64,000 bases of DNA. Origin: Cunninghamia lanceolata (lineage: Eukaryota > Streptophyta > Pinopsida > Cupressales > Cupressaceae). Location of the stretch: positions 496,001 through 560,000 of the forward strand of contig BSBN01000038.1 in the NCBI GenBank assembly GCA_027924645.1, given 5' to 3'. Shown here piece after piece: positions 23,069 through 34,734 of this stretch. Within the stretch, counting starts at the first letter, position 1; each line of letters opens with the position of its first letter. Both the position numbers and the translations under genes were made by a program. The notes beneath the pieces are model-generated. The model was given only the letters and a program-made list of their open reading frames with translations, did not search any database and was not told the origin of the DNA.

Positions 23069-24180
23069 TTTTTATTAAGGTAAAGAGGTTTTGAAAGGGG
23101 CCCCATCCTTTTACAAAAAGATAGCCCTAAGGCAAATAAAAATTGCTTCGTGAGAAGTGAGACTTACAAGAGGAAACAACAGTGTAGGGGCTACAACCAC
23201 AAAAATAACAAAACAATTGCAAACAGGCTGCTACAATAGAGGAAAAAACAAGGGGTCGATAAACTACACAATGTCAAACCTCGACCTTGTCTGGCACACA
23301 CCCTTGGCTTAGGTATGAGAAACCAAAACCGAATTGAGAAGACCTTTTTTTCTTCGTTGGACGATGGTTGAAGACACACCATTATCTAAATCTTCAAACC
23401 ACGGGGAGAGAAGAGGGGAATCCTCGAAAATTGCCATAACTTGAGACACCTCCCTCAAAGAGGAAGAAAGGTAATCCGAAGAAGCAGGGAGTTGCTCAAC
23501 CTCTGAAAGTCGAGAAAGCACTAGGGTCCCCCCACCAATAGCTGAAGGGGCAATAGGAACAACCAAAGGCACTAGAGTCGCACTAGGCCTGGAGGGAGTT
23601 TCCACCGAAGGAGCCATGAAGTTCACATCATTCGTCGCCTAAGGAACCTGACTCGAAGGCACATCAACCCACGAGTCTAAAGCTGCAGAAACACCAATAG
23701 TCAAGTGGTCAAGGAGAGCATTGCACCACCACGAAGCTAAACCCATATTCTTGTGACGAGAACAAGAACAATCTAAAGCTAGTAGCAAAACATATTCTAC
23801 ACCAAAAAGGGATACTTTCATAATCAAGCGGCTGAGTCCATGGTCTATTCTCTGCCATCAAAACAACATCCATAGGTAGTGCCTTGGAGGAGTTGATGTC
23901 AACCAAAAGGCAGCCAAAAAATAATATAACCAAGGTCTGTCACGGTAGAATCAATCATCTGAAATCATCCAATAGCATTGTTGATAGCCTCAAAACATGA
24001 GACCTCCCAAAATTGAAGGGGGAGATTAGGCAATCTGACCCAAACCAACAAAACATTTTCAGTTGAATGTTATAGTAGTTTCCATTGTAAAAATGGTTTG
24101 AAAAAGCATGAACCAAAACAGAGACACAGATTATGCTGTCGGCCACTTAATCCAAGCAGATAACAGGACTTGGATACAAA
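23069..24180 (-). mobile_element. ORF1-only LINE-like retroposon (copy A)
   Basis: The minus strand carries a DUF4283-type block, VWVRLPNLPLQFWEVS (about 24,050-24,000), then FEAINNAIGWFQMIDS. Further on comes a degraded knuckle region (PFWCRICF, near 23,800) and a 105-codon low-complexity open stretch (23,626-23,309). It ends in a LINE-like 3' tail at 23,069: TTTGTAAAAGG, then GGGGCCCCTTTCAAAACC, then TTACCTTAATAAAAA. No endonuclease or reverse transcriptase lies between ORF1 and the tail. The same layout recurs at 36,725-38,050. The left end of the protein and any target duplication are unresolved. Confidence 0.7.
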
Positions 24181-24445
24181 CTAGTTAAAGTAATATCTAA
24201 CCATGCTAGTTACATAACTTCGATGGTATCCCAGTTACAAACCACTAAATGAGCAAAGGAAGCTAGGCGATTATGAGCTCTGGAATCCAATGCACCTTTT
24301 GGATGGTTGAGATGCCACATAGAAAAATCAGCTGCATGAAGCCTTGCAACAGTATATCCATTCTGTAACCTTTAACCTACGCTGTAGAGACTAGTCTCCT
24401 AAAAAGACCATCCTCATTGAATCCATCTGACGTATGATGAGATCA

Positions 24446-24842
24446 CACCTAAGCAAATCAAAGCAACTCCGAACTTCATATATATCTAGCTAGTCTTATC
24501 TTCATGTGGTCTTAACTTTCTTAAAAAATAATATAAATTCATCTGATTAATTAGTTCCTCAAACTATTTTCTTTTCCTCTTGTATATAGTGGAAAAATAC
24601 ATAATGATGTCACAACTTCCACAAGGCAATCGTGTTACATGTGAAAGTACAATGAAACTACAAAAAGCATAGGCCCCCCTTAAACATTGATAAACTCCGA
24701 TTGATGTACACACCTGTGAGAAACAACATAAGATTTTTTGTGCACAGAATTTATACTGCTCTAATTAACACAATGCCTAAAAATTTCTCTTTCGTGACAT
24801 TAGCAACAAAATAAGCAAATAACATAAGAAATAAAATTCTTC
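24446..24842. repeat. Direct repeat flanking the hAT/half-LINE segment, right copy
   Basis: Partner of 21,885-22,258, same orientation, with numerous substitutions and small gaps. Immediately beyond it the hAT block found at 22,273 is not repeated. Confidence 0.8.
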
Positions 24843-25400
24843 AACCGTGACATAAGTTGCTTTTGACAATATGAGAAAAGAGCAAATTCTATTTCAAAGT
24901 TCACCTTAAAGTAAAACAACAGTTGAAAGCAGCATTGGTGGGTCACATATAGGCATTAGCTTTCCTCCTTGTAACAAGAAGTGAACAAAAGAATGAACTC
25001 ATGTATCATTTAAAATCAGTTTAAACTAAAACTGGTTGCTATGCACTCTAGCTACAAAATCCCTTCAAGAATCAAAATCTAATTTTAAAATAAAAAATTC
25101 TTCCCATCATCTTCTCTTGTAGAGAATGGAGATACTCTTCTCATTTCATAATGTATGTCCTGGCCTAACACAGAAAAGCCTACAAAATCTCCTCCTTTGC
25201 TACATATGTATATGGTATAACTTTATGGAGAATCTTCATCACCATCAACAGAGAGAGCAAAAGCACCAATGACAACATTGAAAGTATCTGAATTGACTGT
25301 ATCCATATATATCATCTCAAATGCATCTTCCTGTTATGCAGTAAAACATCACAATCTTTTAAACTTCATTTAAAATTTCAAAAGGAAAAAGAAAAGTTGA
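24843..25400. other. No recognised gene
   Basis: Mixed AT-rich sequence; no coding or repeat structure identified. Confidence 0.4.
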
Positions 25401-25403
25401 ATG

Positions 25404-25495
25404 TAGATAGTTTAGTTGACCATACCATCTTTCTAGTTGAAGTTCCCAGAGGACAAACATATGAATACTCAAAACCAGTCCCAGAAAGTATAACT
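25404..25495 (+). repeat. Recurring short module, copy A
   Basis: It shares about 90 bp with 28,972-29,062 and 36,531-36,621. In one plus-strand frame it reads NVDSLVDHTIFLVEVPRGQ and then TYEYSK. The frame is the same in all three copies. I do not recognise the peptide. It may be a fragment of an element that has spread, or conserved non-coding sequence. Confidence 0.7.
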
Positions 25496-25509
25496 AGTTG
25501 CTCTCAAAC

Positions 25510-26760
25510 ATCCAGGTAAGAGTTTGGGCTAGATGGTAGAACCATCCTTTTGACCCAAGAATAAGCCACGGCATGCCCTTCCACTAGGTTAGATACCTCT
25601 ACAAATTTTCATATTTTTCTCTCTACTTCCAATCTCTTGTTGGATCAAAAGTTGTCCTCTACCAATTTGTTCTCTTTCTCTTTTCCCAGCTTCTTGTGGG
25701 CTTAGACCCACTTCTAGTGGTCCTTCTCCATTGAAATCCATTATGGCTCTTCTCGTTGCTTGTCCAATCTTCAATTGCACTTGCACATAAACCATTAAAA
25801 ACAAAAATCAAGTTAAGGGAATAAAAAATTCCCATAAGTGCTTCCTCTTTCTCTATACAACAAATGTATATGTCTCTACTCCTTCCCTCAATCATTCTCA
25901 TTTCTTATCCAAGAAAGAGATGGTCTTCTTCTCTCATTTCATCAATTATGGGGTTTTCAAGACAGCCCTTTAGTTGCTCCTTGTCTATTGTGTTGTCTAA
26001 AACCAGTAAGACTTCATCACATATGGAGCTCCAAAAGATCTCCATCTCTATTGCAACTTCATCTCTAATGTGAACTGCTTCCACTGCTACAACATCTTGG
26101 GCCACCTCTTGTGAAAGGTTGTATTCCTCTTCATTCCAGTCTTCAAACTATTTACCTCTCCCATTGTAATCTTCAATATTCTCCCCTTCTTTGAAGTAAC
26201 ACATCTCAACATCTTCATACCACTCATCTTCTTTATCTTCATCATATTCATCTATCTTCTCTCTCAAAATCTTTGCAAATCACCTTTAAGGGCTTTCCAT
26301 TCACTAATAATTTTGCTAACTCATCAAGGGATTTAATATTTCTCTATACTAGCAATTCTATTCCTTGGCTAATCCTAGACTCTATGACTTTCCTCTCTAA
26401 AAATAGCTCTAACTTGCAAGGTGAATATTTATTCTCATCATTTTATTTTGCCTTCTCACAACCTCTCAAGGCCTTTGCCATTTTTTCTTATTATTCCATG
26501 TCTCATACTACTCCAACATCCACCATAGTTCTTCCAACTCAAATTCTAGGTTTTGCAACTTTGTTTGTTGGTCTTTTGCTTGCTTCTACTTCTACTTTTG
26601 TCTTATTTTTTCTTCCAACTTGGTTATCCTCTTTTTCACATCATGACACAACTCCATCATTGCAAAAAACACTTATACCCATAGCTGCCCAGAGCTATTC
26701 AAAACTCTTCTCATGAATTCTCCACTCATACCAAATTGATGTATACACTTCTCTAAACCT
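25510..26760 (-). mobile_element. gag-like element without pol, copy 1
   Basis: It is collinear with 27,530-28,800. On the minus strand an open but broken frame reads an acidic stretch (REKIDEYDEDKEDEWYEDVE) and then EVAQDVVAVEAVHIRDEVAI and EMRMIEGRSR, ending in sequence rich in charged residues. At its 5' side, 26,725-26,733 resembles a primer-binding site (TGGTATGAG on the minus strand). No protease, RT or integrase is found, so it resembles a non-autonomous LTR element carrying only a gag-like frame. LTRs could not be delimited. Confidence 0.55.
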
Positions 26761-27529
26761 ACAAGTTATATTCTAGTTAGAATACCCCCATCGTAGCATT
26801 TTAAGACTCTACTCAAGGATTGTATCAAACTCACTCAGTAGATTCAAAGGATGAATCATAGCAAGAAAAACTACAGCCATACAAATTTATGTTTAGTCTT
26901 CAGAATAAAAATGCAACAAACAACAAAATAAACTCACAGTAAAATAGAAATTCCCCAAAGTATCTACAATAATCTCCCCATTTCTCATAAACTTGGACTT
27001 TAATTGCTAAAACTAAATGAATGCAACATATGCTAAAAAAATCATCCACCTAGAACATCTAATAATCTTTTATTTATATGAGAAGGAATCCCTTTCAATT
27101 GTCTTCAATTCTTCCCTTTTACAATCATGTGTTTCCTTTTTTTACATCGTCAAAGGCCTCCTAAGTGAAAACTCCTAGTTTTGACCCTTAACTCTAAAAA
27201 TAGTATGTAATTAATATTCTTTTTCTAGGCCCACAAAGACTAAGTAGTTACTAACAACTACTAAAATTAGCAAAAACAATTCCCCCTCAATTCTTAGCAA
27301 ACTTAGTAATGCAAGAAGAAACATTTTTTTAGCCCCCTAATTCAATGGTGAATCAGTTTACATCATTCTCCCCTTCTTTTCAAAATTTTGAGCCTTATGG
27401 TTCAAAAGTTAATTTATTTTTAAACAAACTTCAAGAAAGCTAAAATGCAAAGAAACTTAATAACTCAACTATTACTATTTTTTTTGGTGATGTAGGATTA
27501 CTTTTACTCGAGGATGTCATTGCATCAAT
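26761..27529. other. Spacer between the two gag-like copies
   Basis: AT-rich sequence without a recognised gene. It may contain LTR remains of copy 1, since a few words resemble 28,800-28,900. Confidence 0.35.
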
Positions 27530-28800
27530 CATCTAGGTAAGATTTTGGGCTAGATGGTACAACAATCCTTTTGGCCCAAAGAATAAGGCCACAACATGCC
27601 TTTCCACTAGGTTAGATACCTCCAGAATTTTTCACATTTTTTCTTCCTCTACTTCCAACATCTTGTATCAGAAATTGTCCTTCTCTACTATTTTTTTCTC
27701 TTTCTCTTTTCTTAGCTTCTTGTGGGCTTAGACCCACATCTATTGGTCCTTCTCCATTGAAATACATTATGGCTCTTCTCATTTCTTGTCCAATCTTCTA
27801 TTGCACCTACACATAAACCATTAAAAATAGAAATCAATTTAAGGGAATAAAAAATTCTCATAAGTGCAACCTCTTTCTCTTTACAACAAATGTATATGCC
27901 CCTGCTCCTTCCCTCAATCATTCTCATTTATTCTTCAAGAAAGAGATGGTCATCTTCTATATTTTCATCAATTAGGGAGTTTTCAAGACATCGCTCTAGT
28001 TGCTCCTTGTCTACTATGTTCTCTAAAACCAAATAAGACTTAATCACATATGAGGCTCCCAAAGATCTCCATCTTTGTTGTAGCTCTATCTCTAATGTGA
28101 AATTCTTCCACTACTACAACATCTTGGGCCACCTCTTGTGAAAGGTTGCATTCATCTTCATTGCAGTCTTTAAACTCTTCTCCTCTCCCATTGTAATCCT
28201 CAATATTTTTCCCTTCTTCAAGGTAACACAACTTAGCGTCTTCATCCCACTCATCCTCTTTATCTTCATCCCATTCATCTATCTCCTCTCTCTCAAAATT
28301 TTTGTAAATCACCTTTTAAAGGCCTTTCATTCACTAATAATTCTACCAACTCATTAAGGAATTTAGCCTTTCCCTATTCTAGGAGTTATGTTCCTTGGCT
28401 AATCCTAGACTCTATGGCTTTCCTTTCTAAAAATAGCTCTTGCTCACAAGGTGAGTATTTACTCTCAACATCTATTTTGCCTTCTCATGCTACAATTTTC
28501 TTTTTATTTACTTTTTTATTATTGCATGTCTCATACTACTCCAACATCCACCATAGTTCCTCCAACTTAAACTCTATTTTTTATAGCTCTCTTTGTTGGT
28601 ATTTTTTTCTTCTACCTCTGCTTTAGTCTTAATTTTTCTTCAAACTTGGTTATCCTCTTTTTCACATCATGACACAACTCTATCTTTGCATTTGCACCCA
28701 TACCCATAGCTACCCTCTGAGCTATTCAAAACTCTTCTCATGGATTCTGCACTTCCAACATCTTAAGATGCTCTAATACCAAACTGATGCAGACACTTCT
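27530..28800 (-). mobile_element. gag-like element without pol, copy 2
   Basis: Same order as copy 1. TTTTGGGCTAGATGGTAC-like text occurs at its 3' side, an acidic block (EIDEWDEDKEDEWDEDAKLC) on the minus strand at about 28,290-28,230, then EVAQDVVVVEEFHIRD. At the 5' side a clear primer-binding site TGGTATTAGAGC lies on the minus strand (28,770-28,781). After it the frame reads AMGMGANAKIELCHDVKKRI, with a coiled, charged look. Copy 1 lacks about 20 bp next to this site. No pol domain is present. Confidence 0.6.
28770..28781 (-). promoter_or_regulatory. Primer-binding site of gag-like copy 2
   Basis: The minus strand reads TGGTATTAGAGC, one base from the usual initiator tRNA-Met site. It sets the orientation of the element and places its 5' LTR at higher coordinates. 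Confidence 0.7.
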
Positions 28801-28971
28801 CTAAACCTACAAGTCAAGTCTCTGAAACAATACTTTGTTCTTGGGAATTATTACTCAAGACAATGAACATAACCAAAATAACAGAAGGCTAGAGAGGCAC
28901 AATCACACTCAATTCATATACAAATCATCATAGAGAGAGAGGGGGGAGTGATAACTTCACAAGAGAAAAAT

Positions 28972-29062
28972 GTTAGAATGGTAGATAGTTTAGTTGACAA
29001 TACCATCTTTCCATTTAAAGTTCCAAAAGAACAAGCAGATGAATACTCAAAAAAAGATGTAA
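28972..29062 (+). repeat. Recurring short module, copy B
   Basis: The plus strand reads MVDSLVDNTIFPFKVPKEQ and then ADEYSKKDVKVP, in the same frame as copies A and C. It sits within the presumed 5' LTR side of gag-like copy 2, about 190 bp from its primer-binding site. Confidence 0.7.
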
Positions 29063-29514
29063 AAGTTCCATGCCCAAGAACAATTAGGACTGAGACTTTC
29101 AACATATACAAAGCAACATAGAGAGGGGGAGAGGAATGTCACATCCCCCATGGTATCCAACTTACATGTTGGACATTGCATGGGTAAAATAAATACAAAT
29201 AAAAATAAAAATAAAATAAAATATAATAGTATAAAAATAAATTAAAAAACTAAAAGGAAAGGCAAAAGCAAATCCATGAATCCATCTTTTTTAAAGTCGG
29301 GAAAACTTAAATGAGAATTAAATTGGTTATCTGATCCAAACCAACATTAATAAATTGTTAATTAATTAATTATCTTCACGAAAGGTGGTATTACCATTCA
29401 TGACTTTTGAAGACGTATGCATACCCTCTTCATCCAAATAGAGAAGCAAGCATAAATCAGGCACACATCTCTCAACAAGATTGTCAGAAGACTCCAACCA
29501 GTTGCTGTTCATTC
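29063..29514. other. No recognised gene; possible LTR start at 29,134
   Basis: TGTCACATCCCCC at 29,134 looks like the first bases of some plant LTRs, but no partner terminus was found. AT-rich sequence follows. Confidence 0.3.
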
Positions 29515-29932
29515 TTACAACACTACTGATGACCTGCTCACCAGGTGTTGTCCTCTGGATCTCAGTAGATTCAAATCATTATCATGGAAGGGAGGCAGGG
29601 TCATGGCAAAGCCATGGGTTCCATGAGAAAAAAAAAAGGGTTGTATGCCACGCCATGGCATCCCTTTTTCCACAACAATGAAGATTATAGAGGAGGACAT
29701 TAGGAATGGCACCCAAGGAGGAGGGAGATTGGCATGCCCATCATCTTCATGGTCTTCACTACTATCTGAGTGTAATCGATCTGTGTTGGAGAGGGTGTTC
29801 TTACTGAGCTTGAGAGGAGTGTTCGGGTCTCCGTGGAGATTCAAAGGAGTTTTGAAGAATAGAAAAAGAGTAGCAAGGAGGATGCAGGTGATTGAAGAGC
29901 GTGGAGACTGCTGCAACGTTCCCACCAATTAG
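29515..29932. other. Candidate open frames on both strands, unrecognised
   Basis: Overlapping open frames of 95 codons (plus, 29,645-29,932) and 137 codons (minus, 29,928-29,515) lie in a patch richer in G+C than its surroundings. The plus frame has a basic C-terminal half (RFKGVLKNRKRVARRMQ). I recognise neither, and only one at most can be real. It may be an exon relic. Confidence 0.25.
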
Positions 29933-30837
29933 TGAAGCTCCACAATTAGGTACCTTTCACAGCAAACAGTATTGTAACATCCTTGTATGCAATGTTATTC
30001 CTTGGAAGAAACACATTTGCTATGCATAGAACTTACTAAACTTTCAATAGACATAATAGATGTCATCCCAAGTTGGTTATAGGATATGTAGGTGATAATA
30101 TACCTGTAGCTATTACAAATAGGGGAAATATTAAGTGGCAGCTTAATAATGAAATAACAGTCCCTCTCTCCACATGCATATGGTGAATAGGTATACAAAA
30201 TGTGGAAGCCTAAACAACACACATGAGCTGTTTAAAAAAATACTTTAAAGAGATGTGGACTCAAGGAATGCCCTGGTCAAAATAGGTTTGTTAAAAGGCC
30301 TTGGAAACTTTTAATTAAATAAATAAAAATCAGCATCATACCTGCCTACGCTCAAATTGGAGCTTGGGGAGAGGGTATGGATATCCATCAAAGCATGATT
30401 AAAAAAAAGGGGGATTTTGGTCAGATGTTGTAAATTGGAAGGGCCATTTCCTATCACTGCAGCCTTCACAAAAACTCTTTCACAGAATTGAATAAAGAAG
30501 ATATTATGCCCAACTCTCTCTCTTGAATAACTTCAAATTGTGGTTACTTCTGTTGTAGATTATATTATGTGAATAGGTTTGAACTTCCATGTAGTTTCCT
30601 AATGCCTCATGTGAGGGGAAGTGGGGCTCTACTAATTTACTGAGATCTATACAGTTTCATGTTCATTGATCATGGATAATAATTCAGGTACATAGTTGTA
30701 TATGGTCATTTATGTTGATAAAATTTATATACCCATGTTTATAGTGTTCCTAATGCTAATAGAATCTATATACTTAGCTGTACATTGTTATTAATGTTGA
30801 TAAAGTTTCATTAACACAACTACAGATTGCTATTAGC
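29933..30837. other. No recognised gene
   Basis: Intergenic or intron-like sequence. A loose repeat of about 65 bp (TTATGTTGATAAAATTTATA-like, near 30,711 and 30,790) precedes the solo LTR. Confidence 0.35.
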
Positions 30838-31382
30838 TGTAAGGATTTCAATGGCAGACTAGAGTAATACACATTAGCAATTATGATGTAAATTTGAATT
30901 ATACACAGAAATAACAATGAAGAATAACACAAATGAACACAGAGATTTAACGTGGTTCACCCAATGTGGACTATGTCCACAGAAATATCCATCCAATATT
31001 TTATTATCTAGTAAATCAAACCGAATTACAATCAGCAATCTTGCAGCTCTAACCGCTGTTGTATGTTACATGAAATACATTACAATCTGGTTTGTGACCC
31101 GTCTGTGACTCGTGACCTTTCACATTCTCCAGCCGCTTATTTATCAAGTCTTTTTGGTGGTTAACAAAATCAGTTTTTCCATGTCTGATGGCTAATAACA
31201 AAACTAACTGCCGACGCCGTTATTAAATATAGGCAATTTTTTGCTTTGGGGGAGGGGCTCCGCCCCCCTGCACTCCCCCGTTGAATATTTTGGGGGGAAA
31301 CTGCGGCTAACAAAGTCACCAAAATTTACCTTGCTGCATGTACCCGCAACCCTGCAGCATGATCAGTCATCACATACTAACA
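30838..31382 (-). repeat. Copia-type solo LTR with target-site duplication
   Basis: Reading the minus strand, the LTR begins TGTTAGTATGTGATGACTG and ends CCTTACA (TG...CA), 545 bp. The 5-bp duplication TTAGC flanks it at 30,833-30,837 and 31,383-31,387. Inside is AGATTTAACGTGGTTCAC (plus strand), a phrase typical of plant copia LTRs, and a G/C-rich palindromic patch at 31,250-31,285. The absence of internal sequence with an intact duplication means it arose by LTR-LTR recombination. Confidence 0.88.
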
Positions 31383-31387
31383 TTAGC

Positions 31388-34309
31388 ATTAAATATGAGG
31401 TTTGAACCCCTTGATTGAATGGGTAACTAGAGTACCATGTGTACATGATACCTAAGGTTATAGAAATCGAGTACCTTGCATTAGGCCTTGAATGACGGCC
31501 TAACCCATCCATTACATTTTGGATTTATTAGTGACCTAAATTAATACACTTTGTCTTAAAACCAAGAGGGTTTAAATGGGACAATAGTGTCACTAAGTTT
31601 TGCAGCAACATCCTTGTTGATAAATTCCCTTTAACTATGTTGAATGGGTTTATTGTTGTTTAGTAGTCTGTGGTATTTATGATACCAAGGTATATACTAG
31701 AAAGTGATGTTGGGTTGATCTTGATTTTTGGTATTTAAGGTGAAATCTAATGGATTGTGGTAAGGCTATGTTAACTACAATATAAAGGGGTTGAAGATGA
31801 GTATCTCCTCATTAGTTTCCCTTGTAAACTGGAATGGAGTTGGTAAAATCACTTAGACATAATCTTTGCAATAATGAGTAGAAAACAATAATTGCACTGT
31901 CACAATATTATATGGATTAATGTTTATGAATTTTGGGTTATGAGTAAACTTGTTGACTGCCATTATCTAGGGCAATAGTGGTAAGTGGTCCTTCTTCTAA
32001 TCATATCATATGATTAAAATGCTAAAGGATCATTGTTATGGTTAGGGTCAAGGCTATGAAAGTTGGTTTTTGTCTAAAAGGGAGTGTATATATCATTAAT
32101 AGCAAATTTTGGGCATAATAGAGATATATGAATCTCTATGTGCCAAGTTGAGATATACAAGTGTTGATAGGATAACTTGTAGTTATTGGAATTTGGGAGG
32201 CCCTGCAATGGATTTAACTCAATGTGAATTAGTGATTGATTTGAGGGTGATATCCTTAGGATCTCTATCCTACTAAAATGCTTGAACCGAGAAATGTTTA
32301 TACCATTATTGGCTAATAAATCATGAGGATTGTTAATTGAATTATAGATTTTGTATCTCTATTATTGTTGTGTCTAGTTGCTTCATATTTGCATGATGTT
32401 GGCTATTGAATGTTGTGTCGTGAGTATATAATGTTTCTACATCTTATGACCACGAAATCTAAGAATACAGTTTGATTTACAAACCTATTGCTGCCATACG
32501 AAATCACTAAATATGGATCATTAAGGTCATATCTAGTATAAAATATGGCAAGTGTGAATATTATCTAGTCTGTGAACTAGACTATTATAAGAATATGGGG
32601 TTGCCCAATAAGGTAAAATCAAACGGTTAGGAATATTATTATTAATATTATGGAGTGTATGTCTTTATATGAAAATTTGATGGGTATAGTGTTGCCAATT
32701 GTCTTGAGTTTGACTTGGGCATATGATCATGCTTAAACAAAATTTATAACTATTGTGCTATGTCTTTCAAAGCTCATAGGATTTTTAGGGGACCTTGTTG
32801 ATGTATGTTGTGTTCCATCCAAGAGGATGTCATATATGATTATGATACTTGATATCATTGAATCATAATTATAGTAGGACATCATTTGGAGCCATGCCAA
32901 TTATTTGCATATATGTTTCATTGTGAAGATAAATTATGTCTATTGATGTCATGTGCATTGCTATGGCTGGATTTATTTTATATTGATCGAGTGTTGTTAT
33001 GCATATTTCTATGTATGGATTTGATTATGGGAATATCAGTAAGTGTTGGTATGAAATTGGGATGACAATAAAACCTTGAGGGTAGGAACCTATGTGTATA
33101 TCCCTTGAGAAATTAAGTGAGGACAACTACATAGGACTTTGATCCCATTTGGAAGCAGGTATGTAGGCAATCCTTGGGTGAAGTATGCTACTAGACCCAA
33201 GTCCGTAGGGGAGGGGTTTAAGGAATAGCTCCAAGGTTTGGGGTGTTCCTAAACTTCATCAACCTTCCCTCTTCTGTATGCTTCAACTTGAGGCCAAAAT
33301 TTGCTTTAGATAATTATGAACTCACCAACCAATTAATATGTCCTCACTATATAAGCTTGAGCTGACAAAAGGCAATCCATCATCATCAAGCTTATATACT
33401 CTGAGGATTGTGGTGTTTGGATTCCACAATCTGCTCCAATCCTAGATGAACTTTTAGAGTCACTGTCATCATGGTTTGTCTCTGATGTGGATGTATAAGA
33501 GTGCCTCTGGACCTATCTAAAATAATCAGTGTTTTGTATGTTGAACACTATGGCATTGTGTCTAGGCTCAATGATAAGTATAGGAAGGTATAGGTTAGCT
33601 TCAAGACCCTCGAGAGATCTATTCTTCAAAGTATTAAGGGCATGATGAAATTGGCCATAACATGGTTATGGTAACTTGCTAACTTTGCATTTAATGATGA
33701 CGTTGAATTAAGCCATTATGATATGAAGGCGTGAACCACTCTCTATATGTGTGGATGATCTTCCTATTCTAAATATGTGTCTAGATCTGTGTTGAGTTAG
33801 GATGGAATGCCTTATGATTGTCTTTGCCAAATGTGGGCCACTAACAGTAAGTGTTAACAAAATTGGTAAGGTGTTTACCTTTATATTTGTGTGGTGGATA
33901 ATTGTATGTCAAGCCATACGATCTTGGCAATATAAAAAATGTTATGTACTTAGAAGTAGAATATTTTCTAATATTACTACTATGGGTTTGAAATTTGTAT
34001 AATGCATGTGTTTCCATGTAGCAATTTGAATGTATGGAATGGCCTTTGAGATTACTTTATGAGATTATATTTGTTTATGTATATGTGACTAGATAGAAGC
34101 CATCTCATGAGGGCTCAATGTGTAACTTATGTGTAACCAATAATTTATACCCTGGGACCTATAAGACCATGTGTATAGGTTTATGGACCTTTATGTGGCA
34201 TGTAACTAGGTCAACTTGACTAGTAGTTGTTAATCCTTGTGATATCTTGATTATGTGTACCTAGCTATAAGATGACCCCACATATCAAAATTGAGTCTAA
34301 TATAGGTAC
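31388..34309. other. Unclassified long LTR-like sequence
   Basis: No gene is supported over nearly 3 kb. The T/G-rich texture on the plus strand resembles long retrotransposon LTR or untranslated sequence and continues into the tandem arrays from 34.3 kb. Termini were not found. Confidence 0.35.
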
Positions 34310-34700
34310 AGCTAGCCAGCTGTCAATAGTATCGTGCAAGTGATAGATGTCAGGTGTTATCCATCATATCTTAGGATTACCCATTTTTTACCATTAGCTA
34401 TGTAGAGGTGACGGATGTCATGAGCTATCCACGTTATGATACAAGAGTGTTTTAGCTAGTTGTCACTAGTATCATGTAGGTGATGGATGCCAAGAGATAA
34501 TCATCATATCTTGGGGTTAAGTTGGTTGTCGGTAGTAGCACGGAGGTGATAGATGCCAGGAGCTACCCGTAGTACGATAGGGCTTAGCCGGCTTTCACCA
34601 ATACCATGTAGGTGATAGATGCCAAGAGCACCCCATACCAGGTTGGACTTACTTTCTCTAATGGCACAGAGGTGATAGATGTTAGGATCCACCAGCTCGA
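34310..34700. repeat. Tandem array, about 66-bp unit, six copies
   Basis: A core like GGTGATAGATGCCA(A/G)GAG begins at 34,341, 34,409, 34,481, 34,547, 34,613 and 34,673, giving spacings of 68, 72, 66, 66 and 60. The copies are diverged. It lies just before the 290-bp array. Confidence 0.85.
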
Positions 34701-34734
34701 AAGGTTCAATGGGCTATGGAAATCTTGTTAATAG

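Noticed and set aside
21885..24842. An LTR retrotransposon bounded by the direct repeats
   Set aside because: There are no TG...CA ends, primer-binding site or purine tract, and the interior holds a hAT fragment and a minus-strand half-LINE.
31250..31285. G/C-rich inverted repeat as a terminator or RNA gene
   Set aside because: It lies inside a solo LTR and no RNA gene boundaries are visible. It is better described as part of the LTR.
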